A DNA stretch of 64,000 nt from Rhyacichthys aspro. Lineage: Eukaryota; Chordata; Actinopteri; Gobiiformes; Rhyacichthyidae. Under the pieces are notes generated by a model. The model made no database searches, was not told the DNA's origin, and saw only the letters and a program-made list of their open reading frames with translations. The stretch is from contig CM072155.1 of assembly GCA_036850595.1 (NCBI GenBank), positions 10,976,256 to 11,040,255 of the forward strand, read 5' to 3'. The translations under genes were made by a program, and so were the position numbers. Shown here one piece after another: positions 35,630 to 47,200 of this stretch (position 1 is the first letter of the stretch; each line of letters starts with the position of its first letter).

Positions 35630-36349
35630 GGTTGAAGTTGGTAGTAAGGTTGTAGTAGGTAGTGGTAGGTTCATCTTTGCTCCACTAGAGACCTGAGGAA
35701 TAAATCAGTGTCTGCCATTAATGAGAGACTTCTGTCCTGAATTATTGAGAAAAAGCAACAAGTTAATTCCACTCAAGTAATAACAGCCATGACTACTGTT
35801 ACTCCTACTTGTGTCACAGTTATTCTGACGTAGAAGTACTTTTCCTTGAGTGCAGTTTTCTACCCACCGCATCATTGAGACTGCGGAGCGCTAACCCATC
35901 TTTTCTCCTGAAGTGCGCTGGGATTATGAGATCAATGGGCGTCTGTCATGAATGAGGCAGACTGGCTCGTGCTGATTGAGGAGGGGGATGTTAGAGGCCC
36001 GGAGGTGCACACAGGCAGCAGTTTGAGCGTGACAGCTCCGGCTGCTGGAGGTGCCACACATCCTGTGACATCCTGCCACAGGAAGCCATAGCAAACCACA
36101 CTGGAAAACAATAAAGCTGTTATGCCACTGCGAAATAACAGATACTGCTTCGCTATATTAACTGAGCTCTTCAAACTTTAAGTGTCTATCCTTTATTCTC
36201 TGACGTTTATTAGCTGTGGTGTAGCTCAATTAAAGTAGAGGGAGTATGCTTTTTTTTATGTATGTGAGAAAATTAACTGTTTTATCAACTAATAGTATTT
36301 ATTAATAGGAATCAATAGCTTTATAATCTAGGATTTTAACAGACACTGA

Positions 36350-36428
36350 AAAGGAAATAGCGGTTGCCGATAAAACAAAGAAAGCGTATTTCAGCACTGA
36401 ATATGTCTTTGATGAAATGAAACAGGGC
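36350..36428 (-). repeat. Dispersed repeat family R, copy A
   Basis: On the minus strand it reads a GTTTCA block, AAGACATATTCAGTGCTGAA, TTTTATCGGCAACCGC and TATTTCCTT, matching copies near 45961 and 57141. Only part of the unit is present. Confidence 0.55.
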
Positions 36429-36668
36429 AAAAAAAAGAAAAAAACTATAAACAGAGAAAAGGGAAGCAACCTGGATAAATATTGGCAATGTTTAACAAGG
36501 AGGAGATAACTGTTGGAGGCTATGGTCAGACTCTGTATAATTTTACATCATTTGTGGAACTCAAACAACTCTAACAGTGGTTAGAGTTTAAAGCTCAAAA
36601 AGAGAGATTTTAAATGCAGTAAATTCAGACTGAACACAATGCTTGACTCAAACTTTGCCATTGGTTAC

Positions 36669-36730
36669 GCACTGATCACATGACCATTTACGAATATATA
36701 TATATATATATATGGTCATGTGATCAGTGC
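36669..36730. repeat. Perfect 19-bp inverted repeat with TA-rich loop
   Basis: GCACTGATCACATGACCAT (36669-36687) is exactly complementary to ATGGTCATGTGATCAGTGC (36712-36730). The 24-bp loop is mostly (TA)n. It could extrude a cruciform or derive from a palindromic mobile element. Confidence 0.85.
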
Positions 36731-39641
36731 TATGTTAGTTAGTAAAAGTGATTAGTTCATTCCAAATGTGTGACTCTAGTTTTAACTTTGTCACAAATCA
36801 TTCTTGTGGCGTTTTCTCTCTTTCTGATTCAGAGCACAACAGATTTATCTATGACGTTAATTCTTTTTTTTTTTTTTACTTTCCGCTGCTGTGTGTCCAC
36901 AACAAAACATCGTCGTCATAAAACATAAAGTATACATATGTAACAAATTCAGCCTGTGCTTGTTCTCTCTGACCCATTTCTGAAGGGAGAACAACACGTC
37001 CTTTATGACCAGCTCAGGTCAGATGGATTTGTGTTAATAACCGTCATTACATCTAAAACATGAGTGTGGAAGGAGATTTACTTTCTCATTGTACTATGTG
37101 GAGTGCAAATGGACACTAGTGTATACATTACACTACAGTTTTGCTTCTACAATGCTGTTTTAATTTGCAGTTTGTTTGTGTGGATAGTGCCTGAAAACAT
37201 TATTCAACATGCACTCAGATTTAATTAATTTTCTTGTTGTATTCAAGGGAAAACATACTTGACCCAGTATTTGACATGAATCAGAAAACATTCTTGCTTT
37301 TCTCATTATCTCATGTACTCAGGAATATAGGACACCGTTGCTTTTTCTAAATAGTCCAAATTCTGTATATATAGCTGGTCTTAGCCTAAACTCCCATGTT
37401 CCCTTACTTCTCTCTGTGTGAATCTGCCCAGAGTCACAGCATGGCGGGTTGAGGGGGCTTTTAAAAGCACTACTTTTGTTAAATAATTTCTGAGGATGCA
37501 TAATACATGATCCTGAGAGATGATGATGATGGAGAGAGAGGGGGGAGGAAGGAGACAGTGTAAGAGTGTGGCTATTTTTCTCGCCTCGTCTTCCTGGACA
37601 TTTATAGTGGTTATCTGAACCACAAGCATCCTTATTCTGCATTCCTCAGTCACTTCATACATACATTCATTCCTCCACGTTGCTGCGTTGCCTGTCCTTG
37701 AAAAGTATAAGGCTGTCTTCGAGTGATTTGCAGGACTCAGTGTGATGAATAACACTGTGTTTCTGCACTCAAGTTAGGTGTGGTGCCATCTATTTAGTTG
37801 AAAAAAAGGGTCTTGGAAGCTCAAATCCTGAAATGTTTTGATTCAAAGCTGAGTTTAGGGACCCAGAAGTAACCATATTTGGATTAGGCTCACAGTTTGG
37901 GCACTAATTCCAGAAAAGTACAAAAAAAAGTAAAGGCAGATGTAATTCCAAGCCTCACACTTGTGTTTTATAAGCCATGTGAACGCTACGGTAGCCCTGC
38001 AGGGACATGTCTTTGAACAAAACAAAAAAGTTCAGATGGTGGGTTTAATTTAACAATCTAAAAACAAAATCCATTTACCTTTGACGTCATTACCTTTCAC
38101 ATTTGTCCCCTCTGGGCTGTTGTAGGAACAGGAAGGTGAATATACACTGAATCTGTTTATTGAAGTAGAACATAAGGAGAACACAATCCTCTTTAACGTC
38201 ATTACTAATATGTTAATGTTTCATGTTTTAATGTCTTCGAGGCTAGACGCTATGCTAACGACAGACTGCAAATTGATATTGATATTTTACAGATACAGGA
38301 AAGCAAGTTAGTGAGTGGGTTTTCAAACACGACAATAAGACTCCGATTAAAATGGTCAAATGTTGTCTTTATTTAGTCACAGATAATATAATAATGTAGT
38401 GGACTATTATAAACACAGTGAGCTCATGCTTTTCCTGCACATGCTTCCTTCGATACAAATTGACCATGATTTGATTTGCCCCCTCAGTAGGTTATAAATG
38501 GCCTTGTATTATCCCAGGTTATTGCATATGCTCTCTCCATCGTGAATGTTTCATCCTTCATTGTCACTTATGGCATGTGAAACCCACAGAGCCGCCTACA
38601 CATACTCATAACCTCTGTCTCATTATGCGTGTGTTTAAAAGATTTCTACGCATTTCCACATTGTTTTTGCCTTGATCTGTTTTTTTGTCAATACTCACTG
38701 ACTTGTTGCATCTTTGATAAGAGGTGCTCTGTCAAACATGTTTTTACATATTTATTATATACATAATCTTGAATGTATTCATTTGACTAGGTTCAACTAT
38801 ACTCTGTTATCACTGACACTTTTAACTCTTGTGTGAGTGAGTTTATTGTTAAAAGTGTAAATATATACATATTACTCAAATAACTAAATCTGTTCAGCAG
38901 CGGCATTTTTTAGATCACATTCGCTAAAAGTAAAATGACTACATTCAGTCGAACAAAAATATAACAAGGTGGGACTTCACATCTTTTCTAATCCAATAGG
39001 AGAATCATTTTAGCTAAATTAAAATGATCAGCATTTATGACTGAGAAACAGATCAATTGCTGTACATAATAATAAAAATGGACATAAAGGTAAGAAAAAA
39101 GCAGAATTACATCTTCCATGATGAAAAACCACCAATGATGCAACCAAAGACGTGGACCTAAAGCACTGTCTGTGTGACCTCCGACTTTGCTGATATTACC
39201 ACGACTTCTTCTTAACCAAAACAAAAACTTTTGATTCTGTTCAAGAAGGTGTTATCATTTCGTTTCTTTCCTTTCGTTTCAATATCCATTGCATCACTGT
39301 GTAAGACGTGAAGACAGCGTCCTCAGGAAAAACAATGTCATTCCAAGCAGGCCCTCAAAAGCTAGTAGTCACAAACTCATGCTCTGATAATACATCATCA
39401 GTATTAGCTGTTTAGTCCACATTGAGGCTTCAGAGTTTATCAGAGCTGCTTCAGAAAAGGCACAAAATGTTTTCTCTTTTCGGAGTGGACACCACCATGA
39501 CTTCTTGTGTGACTCACAGCACCCCTACTGGCCTGACAGACATACTGCAGCTCTTTAAACAGCCATCAGTGTGAACGAGGATCATTTTGATTACTGGCAG
39601 TTTTGTTTTGGCATTGTGTAAATGGTCCTTTAATTGCTCAT

Positions 39642-39730
39642 GGTGAATTAATATCTCTATGTACGTGTTAGGTCCTCATGGTTCAAACAGCTGGGATAGG
39701 CTCCAGTCTGCTGTGACCAGTGAGACTAGT
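39642..39730 (+). repeat. Fragment of a common teleost repeat (GCTGGGATAGGCTCCAG)
   Basis: CAGCTGGGATAGGCTCCAGT followed by CTGCTGTGACC is the recognisable core of a very abundant fish repeat, thought to be a LINE/SINE 3' tail. A second copy lies near 59590. Confidence 0.5.
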
Positions 39731-41739
39731 GGTACAATTAAATGCCGCAAGTGTAGATTTGCAGAAACATTTAATGGCATCTTTAGCGAAAAAAACTAAA
39801 CTTTAGGAGAAGCCCTTTCTAAGTTTACCAGCGTTAACAGAGCACTCGTGTGTTTGTAGCAGGTGTCCCATCAGAGCCTCATTCATATTTAAGTCCTGCT
39901 GTGTGCACATGCAAAAACTATGTAAAGTAACTCCTTTCTCTGCACTTTTTCTGCACAGCAACAAATCTCCTTGACAAAACAAGGACACACTTTATCAGTG
40001 ATGCCGAGCACCTGAAGCCTGCAGCACCAGTTCAGTACTAAACCTGCCGCTTTAAAAGTGCCTCAGTGTGTCTGACCGGCAGTGCACTCTTTTATACAGG
40101 GATTAATGGAGATGTGCTGTTAGGGGCTGTTAAACAAGATGGGCTCCTGATGACTTTAGAGTCAAGAAACAGAAAAGAGCCCAGTGCAGAGATGATATCG
40201 AACTAAATGTGTGGAGGGTAATGCATTTATATGACACAGGAAAGTGAAGATACGCCGTAAATGTAGGACAAATAAGACATATCTGCAAATGGTGCCTTTA
40301 TGTCGCCCATGGTTTAGCCCCAGGACAAAGAGGGTAATTACTGTTCCCAAGGGGCCGGGTGAGAAACACGGGACCACTGCTGGACCTTAAACTGCACTCA
40401 CTCACGCTTAACATGAAATCTGTGTAAAACAAAGGTGAAATTGTGTGTTTGTAACTTTTTATTAATCACCAGCACTAATAAAGCTGTATGGAACTGGTAG
40501 ACTTCGGCTTTGTGCATTTTAATATATTGTTCCTGTAGCAATGGCGACTTCTTTTGGATACCGTCTTCATTTAATTGTTAAATAAAGACATAATTCAGCA
40601 AGAGCATATATCTCCAGCCCACTCTCAAAATCTGGATATATAAGAAAATAAATGCAGACTTAGATAACAGAAATAGAAAATATGGGCAAGACAAAATGAA
40701 TAAAAACAGATTAAAAGAAATATAAACCACTTTTTTTTTTTTTTTCAAGTAAATGCAGCAGAAGCTTTTACATGTATTCATGCTGTATTCAGGCTGGTAT
40801 TTAAGAGACAGAAGGCCAAATGTTGCCCAATCCCCACGTGGGCCTGATGTGTACTAGGCAATCAGAATAATGCACTATTTATTTATTGATGGGTATAGAG
40901 CTGGTGAAATGTAATGTTTTTACTCTTAACCATGTCATTGCTGTGTCATTTGACTCCATACAATAAAAGTATATAGCATTGTGCCACTGTGTATTGTATG
41001 ACACACTCTCAAGGGCATTTTTTCTCAGCTAAAGCACTTCTTTTGTGTGTAGTTTTCTCTTTGGTGTCACGATTGTCATATTAGTTCTTCAAATAAAGCT
41101 GTACCACTTTGAGATTCAAGGTCTATTATAGGTTTTGAACAAGCTTTATTAATTAGCCCATGTGTCGGCATGATTTTTAATGACGAATGGTCAAAAATGT
41201 GATGTTTATAATTTACTGCTACACTTTTAAGAGCGCCATAGGGGTTGAACTGTATGATTGTGGACAAATGGCTTGAAATTGTTTGCAGATGCTGGACATG
41301 GCTGCAGTAAAAGTTTGTGCAGGTACAACATGGTGCTGTATCCTTTATGGCCAGTAGGCGGCTCACTTCTGTTTCTTTTCCCTTCAACTAAAGTCTGATT
41401 GTTGATGTTTATTGATATTTATCCATGGAAAGTAGCTGCTTTAGCATTTTCCATGAGGTAAAACATGGCACAAAACAGAATCAAAGTTAATAGCCTGCAT
41501 ATAAATAAACAAATGTTATTGTTTATATTACGTAATGACGTAATATTAAAAAATGAGTTAATGAAGGAAATGTTTAAAGTGAAGCTAAGTTACTTCAAAC
41601 ACAACAAAACTAAATAGACTTTCTGAAAATGCAACCAATTCCCAGGATGCTCTGCTCTGTACGCTGCAAATTAAAAGAGTATTTTTCAGCTTCTGTGGCA
41701 GATTTTGATTCCCAGAGAAGACTGAATTCGCCCACACAC

Positions 41740-41890
41740 GAAGAGTCCAGCCGTGATTGTGCGCGCCTAATGCTCCATTGGTTTCATTACGCGTGCGTGA
41801 GCCTGTGTGTGCGTGGGTTCGACGTGACCGCGCTCTCGCCTCAGTCTTGAATTTGTCCCGCGGACGCCTCGCGTTTTCAGAGAGAAAGAG
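41740..41890 (+). promoter_or_regulatory. CpG-rich promoter of the downstream gene
   Basis: Local CpG density jumps (GTGCGCGCC, ACGCGTGCGTG, CGACGTGACCGCG, CCGCGGACGCCTCGCG) against CpG-poor surroundings. An inverted CCAAT box (CATTGG) lies near 41775 and there is no clear TATA box. This is typical of a CpG-island promoter, directly before a first exon with a strong start codon. The transcription start is not defined. Confidence 0.6.
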
Positions 41891-42101
41891 GGGAACAGCA
41901 AACAAGAAGCTCTAGCTCAAAGTGTCGAGGCGAAAGCGACTCTCCGGAGCAGCACAGGGACACGGAGCTGGAAAACAACGCAAAGCGAGACAAAAAAGCC
42001 ATCAAGAAGCAGAAGCACGAAGCAGTTTTTTCCCTGTTTGTGACTCCACGCCTCAGAGAAGTATTGTGGGGGAACCCGGACTCTACGTGTTTCGCTTTGA
42101 G

Positions 42102-42146
42102 ATGGACAGTGAGTGCTCAGACGCCGCACAGTCCACCACGCTTTGA
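42102..42146 (+). CDS. Upstream ORF 1 of the downstream gene (14 codons)
   Basis: ATG GAC AGT... encodes MDSECSDAAQSTTL and stops at TGA. It sits about 100 nt before the main start codon in the same leader, with G at -3 and G at +4. It could reduce initiation at the main ATG. Seen in sequence only; translation is unproven. Confidence 0.35.
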   Translation: MDSECSDAAQSTTL

Positions 42147-42151
42147 CAGAA

Positions 42152-42190
42152 ATGGGCTGCTTATGTTTTTACGCCAAGGCTGTGTTGTAA
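42152..42190 (+). CDS. Upstream ORF 2 of the downstream gene (12 codons)
   Basis: Encodes MGCLCFYAKAVL and stops at TAA (42188-42190), in the same frame as the main coding start and only 12 nt before it. The stop shows that the main protein cannot extend further upstream in this exon. Confidence 0.35.
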   Translation: MGCLCFYAKAVL

Positions 42191-42202
42191 CACCGGCAGA
42201 AC

Positions 42203-42472
42203 ATGGCAGGGGTACACGCTTCGGACGCCTTGTCGGGGCATATTTTGGATCCTCTAGCCCAGGGTGCGACTAACGTAGCGGGAATGGCCACAGAGACGGC
42301 CCCGCTGCCTCTCACCGGAGCCCGGGTTTATCTGGACGCCTCATCCGCTGCGCAGGGCTACGGAGCCGGGCAAGGAGTGTTCACCAACGGCCGCTACAGG
42401 GAGGGGGGCAGCCGGGAGAGCTCCGCCGAGAGGGGGACCGCAGCTGGGAACGTACCTTGCGGCATCATGAAG
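42203..42472 (+). CDS. First coding exon of an unidentified gene (90 codons)
   Basis: Opens MAGVHASDALSGHILDPLAQ after AGAACATGG (A at -3, G at +4) with an in-frame TAA 15 nt upstream. It continues through an Ala/Gly/Ser-rich, low-complexity region to GNVPCGIMK. It then meets a GT donor (AAG|GTTGGT), ending in phase 0 after 90 codons. I see no signal peptide, membrane segment or known domain. The composition suggests a disordered N-terminus, as in many regulatory proteins. The CpG island, start context, GC-rich coding composition and donor together support a real gene whose next exon is beyond the window. I do not recognise the family. Confidence 0.65.
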
Positions 42473-45400
42473 GTTGGTTGATTGAAACAGTTCACCCCTG
42501 GTTCTCAAGGTGACACCAGGGGAATGACACTACATGACTCTGGATACACTTAGGCTGCGTTCACACTGGTTCATTTTTGGATCTGATTTGATTAATTAAT
42601 GTCAACAGCTTTGCTACAAGAAGTCCTCCCTTATTTGGCCCTGAATCAGAGAGTTGCAAAGATTAATGTGAATGTGTCTAAACAGGCGAATTCAAATGAC
42701 TTTCTCTGTCACGTGTCACCAGCATTATTTACATATGTAAAGTGAAGTATGCTCTAAGAAAACTCTTTATTAGTGAATGGCTGTTGTGTACTTTGAACGG
42801 CCATTAGTTGATTAATGTGCACTGTAAAAAAGTATAATTTTTTTAGTTTTTATAGTCACGTGATATTGTCAAATCATCAGCATCAATATAATATAATACC
42901 AGTTACAGTGTTGCGTAGCATTTTATTTACTTCATCCAGGTGCCTGTTAGCTAATTTACTGCACAGTGATTTTTTTTAACAGTATTAGTATAATACCAAT
43001 TACAGCATTATTACTTTGTTTGCTTTTAAAGAACAACATGATAACAAAATGACACGTTTCAGCTCTTAATTCAATGTGAGATGTATTAATTACACTGTGA
43101 CAAAAAAGTGGCATTTAAAAAAACAATACAATTTGCATTTGAGCCACTTTTACCTTCAGTGTGAACATTGACTCCATTTGTTTGTTATAAAGTGACCTGA
43201 AGCCACCTCAGTGCCAGTGCTTGAAGCCTGAAGGACACTACCCTGAGCAGCACCGATAATGCACCAAGAATCTGTCTTTGAAACTTTACCACTGACTTAC
43301 TGGCTTTGAGCAGTGCAGCAAATCCCAAATTATTTCAACATCGCTTCAACTTTTAGAGGTCGAACTAAATGCAGTCCTAAACATAGCCGAGCCTGACAAT
43401 AACAAACAACAGCCTCATTTTAAAGACCATCCAATGTCACCGATAAGCAGCTTCAAAATGAGCTTTTCCGCCAGTAAAAGTGAGACCTTTTCTGCATGAA
43501 TTAAAGTTTTCATTCATTGAAGTAAAAGGTTTCCATGAGGCTTTATCTACTATCACCTGCAGAGCAACTTTTATCAGCAAATCAAATATTATTGTCTTGT
43601 GTTACTGTTACTCATGATAATAAATCCGGTGCCAAATGGGCCCATGTGCCTCGCATTTGACACACGCCTTGGTGGCTGTCTAATAAACACACAGCTATAA
43701 AATGTACGCTGCTCTAATCTGTTGTTTTAGTGTAAACTCGATTGTGTCTTATTCCTGTGTCAGTGCATGCGACGGTGTACTTTAACGCTCATAATGGTCC
43801 GTTGCCTTTGCCCAATTAGCGCTGCTGCCATAAGTGAAGGTTAATTAACTTGTAGTCACGCTGAAACGGACAACACGACAAGTTGCCTCTGATGGATCGC
43901 CGGTATATAATGTTACACGGTGTAATGCACTTGCGACATGGGGCTGCCTTGTTCCTACATTGCTGTGCTCAGCCTGTTGTATGACAGACTGTGGCGCGGG
44001 GTCCTCGGTGCAGATACGAGTATTGCGTAGGTGGGACACAGTGGAGAGTCGCGTTCTGACATATCAGACTCTCTTCGCTTAGCAACTGACACAAAACAGA
44101 ATATTCTTCTTCGTATTCATCATAATTCTTTGTTAGCCTTGTAATCGGATTCCCGGTAGATCTAGACAAATACAGAGCTCCTACTCACAAGCAGCGTTTA
44201 CATGATGTCCAGATGGTCGTCAGCTGGACTCCAAAGATACTCGCCTCTCGTTGTGCATCCTGTGAATTTCTGGTGGAATTCTCCAAGAAACGGTGCACTC
44301 TCTGAAATTCATACATATATATTACATCTTTTCAAAAGCTTTAAATCCCTGGTTGTCTGCTGTAAATGTGACAGCAAAGCCTGAGGTGTTGGTGCTGATA
44401 CGCCACTGATAACAAATATGCAAAGACTTCTTTTGAATACTATGTTCATATGAAAACATAGAGTATGACAGATTTGGCTCGCACAGTGATTTAACGTAAC
44501 AGAAGAACGGCTCTGCAACGTACAGTCCTCTACAAACACAATAGCATTACTATAGTCCACTCCATCTGAGGAGATATTAACAGTATTAGATCGGAGCAGA
44601 TGCTGTTGTTTTCATTTCTTTCTGATCTTGTTTGATATCGAGCCCCATATCCTCGACATAATAAAATAAACTGACATAAAAAAAAGAGCACATATCTCCA
44701 CATAATCAAGATATAAATCCAGATCTTAAACATCAAATTGATTCAAGATAAACCTAGTCACCGATCGTTATTGTTTTGTTTAAAGCTTGCCCTATTTTTC
44801 CAGTTACAGTCAGGCTGACAGGACTGTAAACCGCTGTGAAAGTGAATGGGTTTGGCTGGCCAGACCTGTCTTAGTCCAGCCTTAACAAAATGGTCTATAA
44901 ATGGCACTGTTGCATACATAGAGTTAGTTTTTTTAACATTGAATTTTTTAAATAAAGCACAAAAATCAATAATTACCAGCGCTGTTATTAGTTACAGATT
45001 GATTGAAAGCACTCACTGAATCAATTTAACCACAAATCATTTACGGTCTATTCTTCATATTAGCTCTAGTACTGGTCTGACCATATACATTTCTACATTT
45101 GCGTGCAGTGACCTGTCTGGTAATCCATTGACTCTTTCTGAGAAGACTATTGACATTTGGAAGCCTTTCTTCCTTTGACAGTGACATGCATCAGGCTGTG
45201 GACACTTAATGAAACGTAATTGAGTTATTTCCGTGAAAGAGAGAACTGCCTGGCGACGAGACAAAGCCGATGAGCGAGTGGAGGACATGTTACTTGCCAT
45301 TGATTTGCTGACTCCATTTTGAATTATAGCTTCTTAACATCGTTGCTAAGTATTTTGTGAAAGGTGCTCTGAAATAATGACAGGTGGAGAAAGAGAGGAG

Positions 45401-45960
45401 AATCAGGAGCTGTCAATGGATTTTTTACATACAAATGATTCAATTATCACAAACCCTTCCCTCTTATAGATCTCCATAATTGAAATATCCAGCAAAACTG
45501 AAACTGGTTGGTCTCAGTAGGGTTTAATGGGAAGAGAACTCTTGATATAGTCATGCAATATTGACTCAAAATGTAATCTTTTTCTTTTTTTGATAATGGT
45601 TTGATATATTTTATGATATATTTTGCAACCTGGGAAGAATGTCGTATTCCTATTTGTAAATCCCTCTATAGTTATCCACTAAATTATAGCCATATAGTCT
45701 TTCAGGATGACATGTTGAGAAATCAGCCATACATAATATGCCAGACATCTTTTGTAATTAATGTTATGCAATAAATATGCAAGGGATTTTTTATATAGAG
45801 TCTTAAATAGTGATTTTTTTTTAATGCGTGTAAAGAAAAAAAAAGAACCTTTCAATGACCTAACAGCATGTTGTAATAGGAATAATCAGTGAAAAAATAG
45901 ACCTTAAGACCTCATCTTGGCTTTATTATTAAGGATTTAATATAATTTTCTGTCCTGAAC

Positions 45961-46140
45961 GGCAGCGTTGGCCAATCACAGCTGTCTTGTTGTGAGGTGT
46001 CAAGTTGGAGGCGCTCCCATTGGTCCACACAACTTGCCAATAAGGAAGTAATGGCTGCCGATCAAAAGGGAAAGTTTATATTCAGCGCTGAATATGTCTT
46101 TTAACCCAGTGAAACAGTGGGTAGTGCCACTTTAAATGAT
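45961..46140 (-). repeat. Dispersed repeat family R, copy B
   Basis: Minus strand: TTAAAGTGGCACTACCCACT, GTTTCA, GACATATTCAGCGCTGAATA, GGCAGCCATTACTTCCTTAT, TGGACCAATGGGAGCG and CAGCTGTGATTGGCC. It is the most complete copy in the window and lies head to head with copy C about 240 bp away. Confidence 0.65.
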
Positions 46141-46380
46141 TTTGTGAAAATGTTAGTAGCACCAGTCTGACCAGTGGAACTGTACATTAATAGATTGTCC
46201 TATGTTTCTGAATTAAAAGCATCAACTAAAATTTTTCCACACTCACCCCCAAAAAACAACATACATTACATCAAACCGAAGTTAAAAGCTACCTTAAACC
46301 TTCAACGACAGACCAATGCAATCCCACAATTCTCTCTGCCTCATTAAACATCTTGTGAATGCATTACAAATATTTATCAG

Positions 46381-46510
46381 CATTTCACTTTGCTTCTCTT
46401 TTCTCTATTTACTGTATGTTTTTTCTTTTCTGTTTCTGTGTAAGCACTTCCTTGTTGTAGACCAATAGGAGCATCATATATTTGAGAGCGAGCATGTGAT
46501 TGGCCAAAAC
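46381..46510 (+). repeat. Dispersed repeat family R, copy C
   Basis: CTGTTTCTGTGTAAGCACTT, CCTTGTTGTAGACCAATAGG, AGC and GCATGTGATTGGCC keep the block order of copies B and D, but the GACATATTCAG part is lost. Orientation is opposite to copy B. Confidence 0.5.
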
Positions 46511-46779
46511 TTCTAGTAATGCTCTGTATAAGCTAATGTATTAAAGTCCTTGATATAAAAGCCTATATATATATATGACATCTTTAGGTCATGTTTTTTC
46601 CACACATGATTCATATTCTCATACACTTTAAAGTGAATAACATACTGTAGATTTGTCCTTGTTTTGTTGCTCCACTCCGAGTGTGTGGACAGTTGTAATA
46701 CATTAACTGCCAACTCCAGTTGTAATAAATGCACTCTGAGCACAATAATAGAGGTCACTTCATTGTTAATTACCACATA

Positions 46780-47200
46780 CGGTACACATCGTGGCCCATT
46801 TAGAGACCTATTATTGGTTATTCACGGAGCAGTGAAAGTGTCCTCGCACAACGGGTTTGACTATTTGAATTTATTGCAAACACACTGGGACTTTTTCTGT
46901 TTGAGCTTGAGGCACGAGCCTGTGATACTCCCGTCACTCGCGGCAGGTGTGAATATGAGGTGCCCCGTATATCTGGAGGAGCTGTGCACTAGTATCAACA
47001 GGGTACACTCTGTTCAAGCGCTGGGAAAGTGGGTCAGCGTTATGTAGACTGGGTTCGTGCGCGGCTCCGACACTTCCGCCCACACTCGAGTGTCACTCCA
47101 CGTGTGCCTTCGAGGAGACAGGTGAAGGAGTCCATGGGAATAAAGAAGCAAATGAGCAATTACAGCGCCGCGTTACCTCATTAGCAAGGCCCTTCAGTGA
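46780..47200. promoter_or_regulatory. Candidate conserved non-coding element
   Basis: An island of balanced composition and retained CpGs (CTCGCACAACGGG, CCCGTCACTCGCGG, CAGCGCCGCG) in AT-rich intron. It contains ATTA-type homeodomain cores near its end (CCTCATTAGCAAG). A 128-codon open frame crosses part of it but has no recognisable protein. The call is composition-based only. Confidence 0.25.

Larger units (their letters stand above)
30836..41739. other. Intergenic region between stat5b and the next gene
   Basis: No open frame here shows recognisable protein similarity, and I find no splice-bounded exon. Apart from the listed transposon copies, tandem arrays and inverted repeat, the sequence is AT-rich and unremarkable. 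A few stretches may be regulatory but carry no specific motif I can defend. Confidence 0.6.

Noticed and set aside
37381..37755. Minus-strand open frame of 124 residues
   Set aside because: Low-complexity Ser/Pro/His stretches from a (TC/AG)-rich tract; no protein similarity or exon signals.
41585..41905. Minus-strand open frame at the CpG island, possible divergent gene
   Set aside because: Explained by the lack of stops in GC-rich promoter DNA. It has no good start context, domain or donor.
46664..47047. Longest plus-strand open frame (127 residues)
   Set aside because: No recognisable family, no splice sites bounding it, no strong start context, and composition unlike the stat5b exons. 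Kept only as part of a candidate regulatory island.
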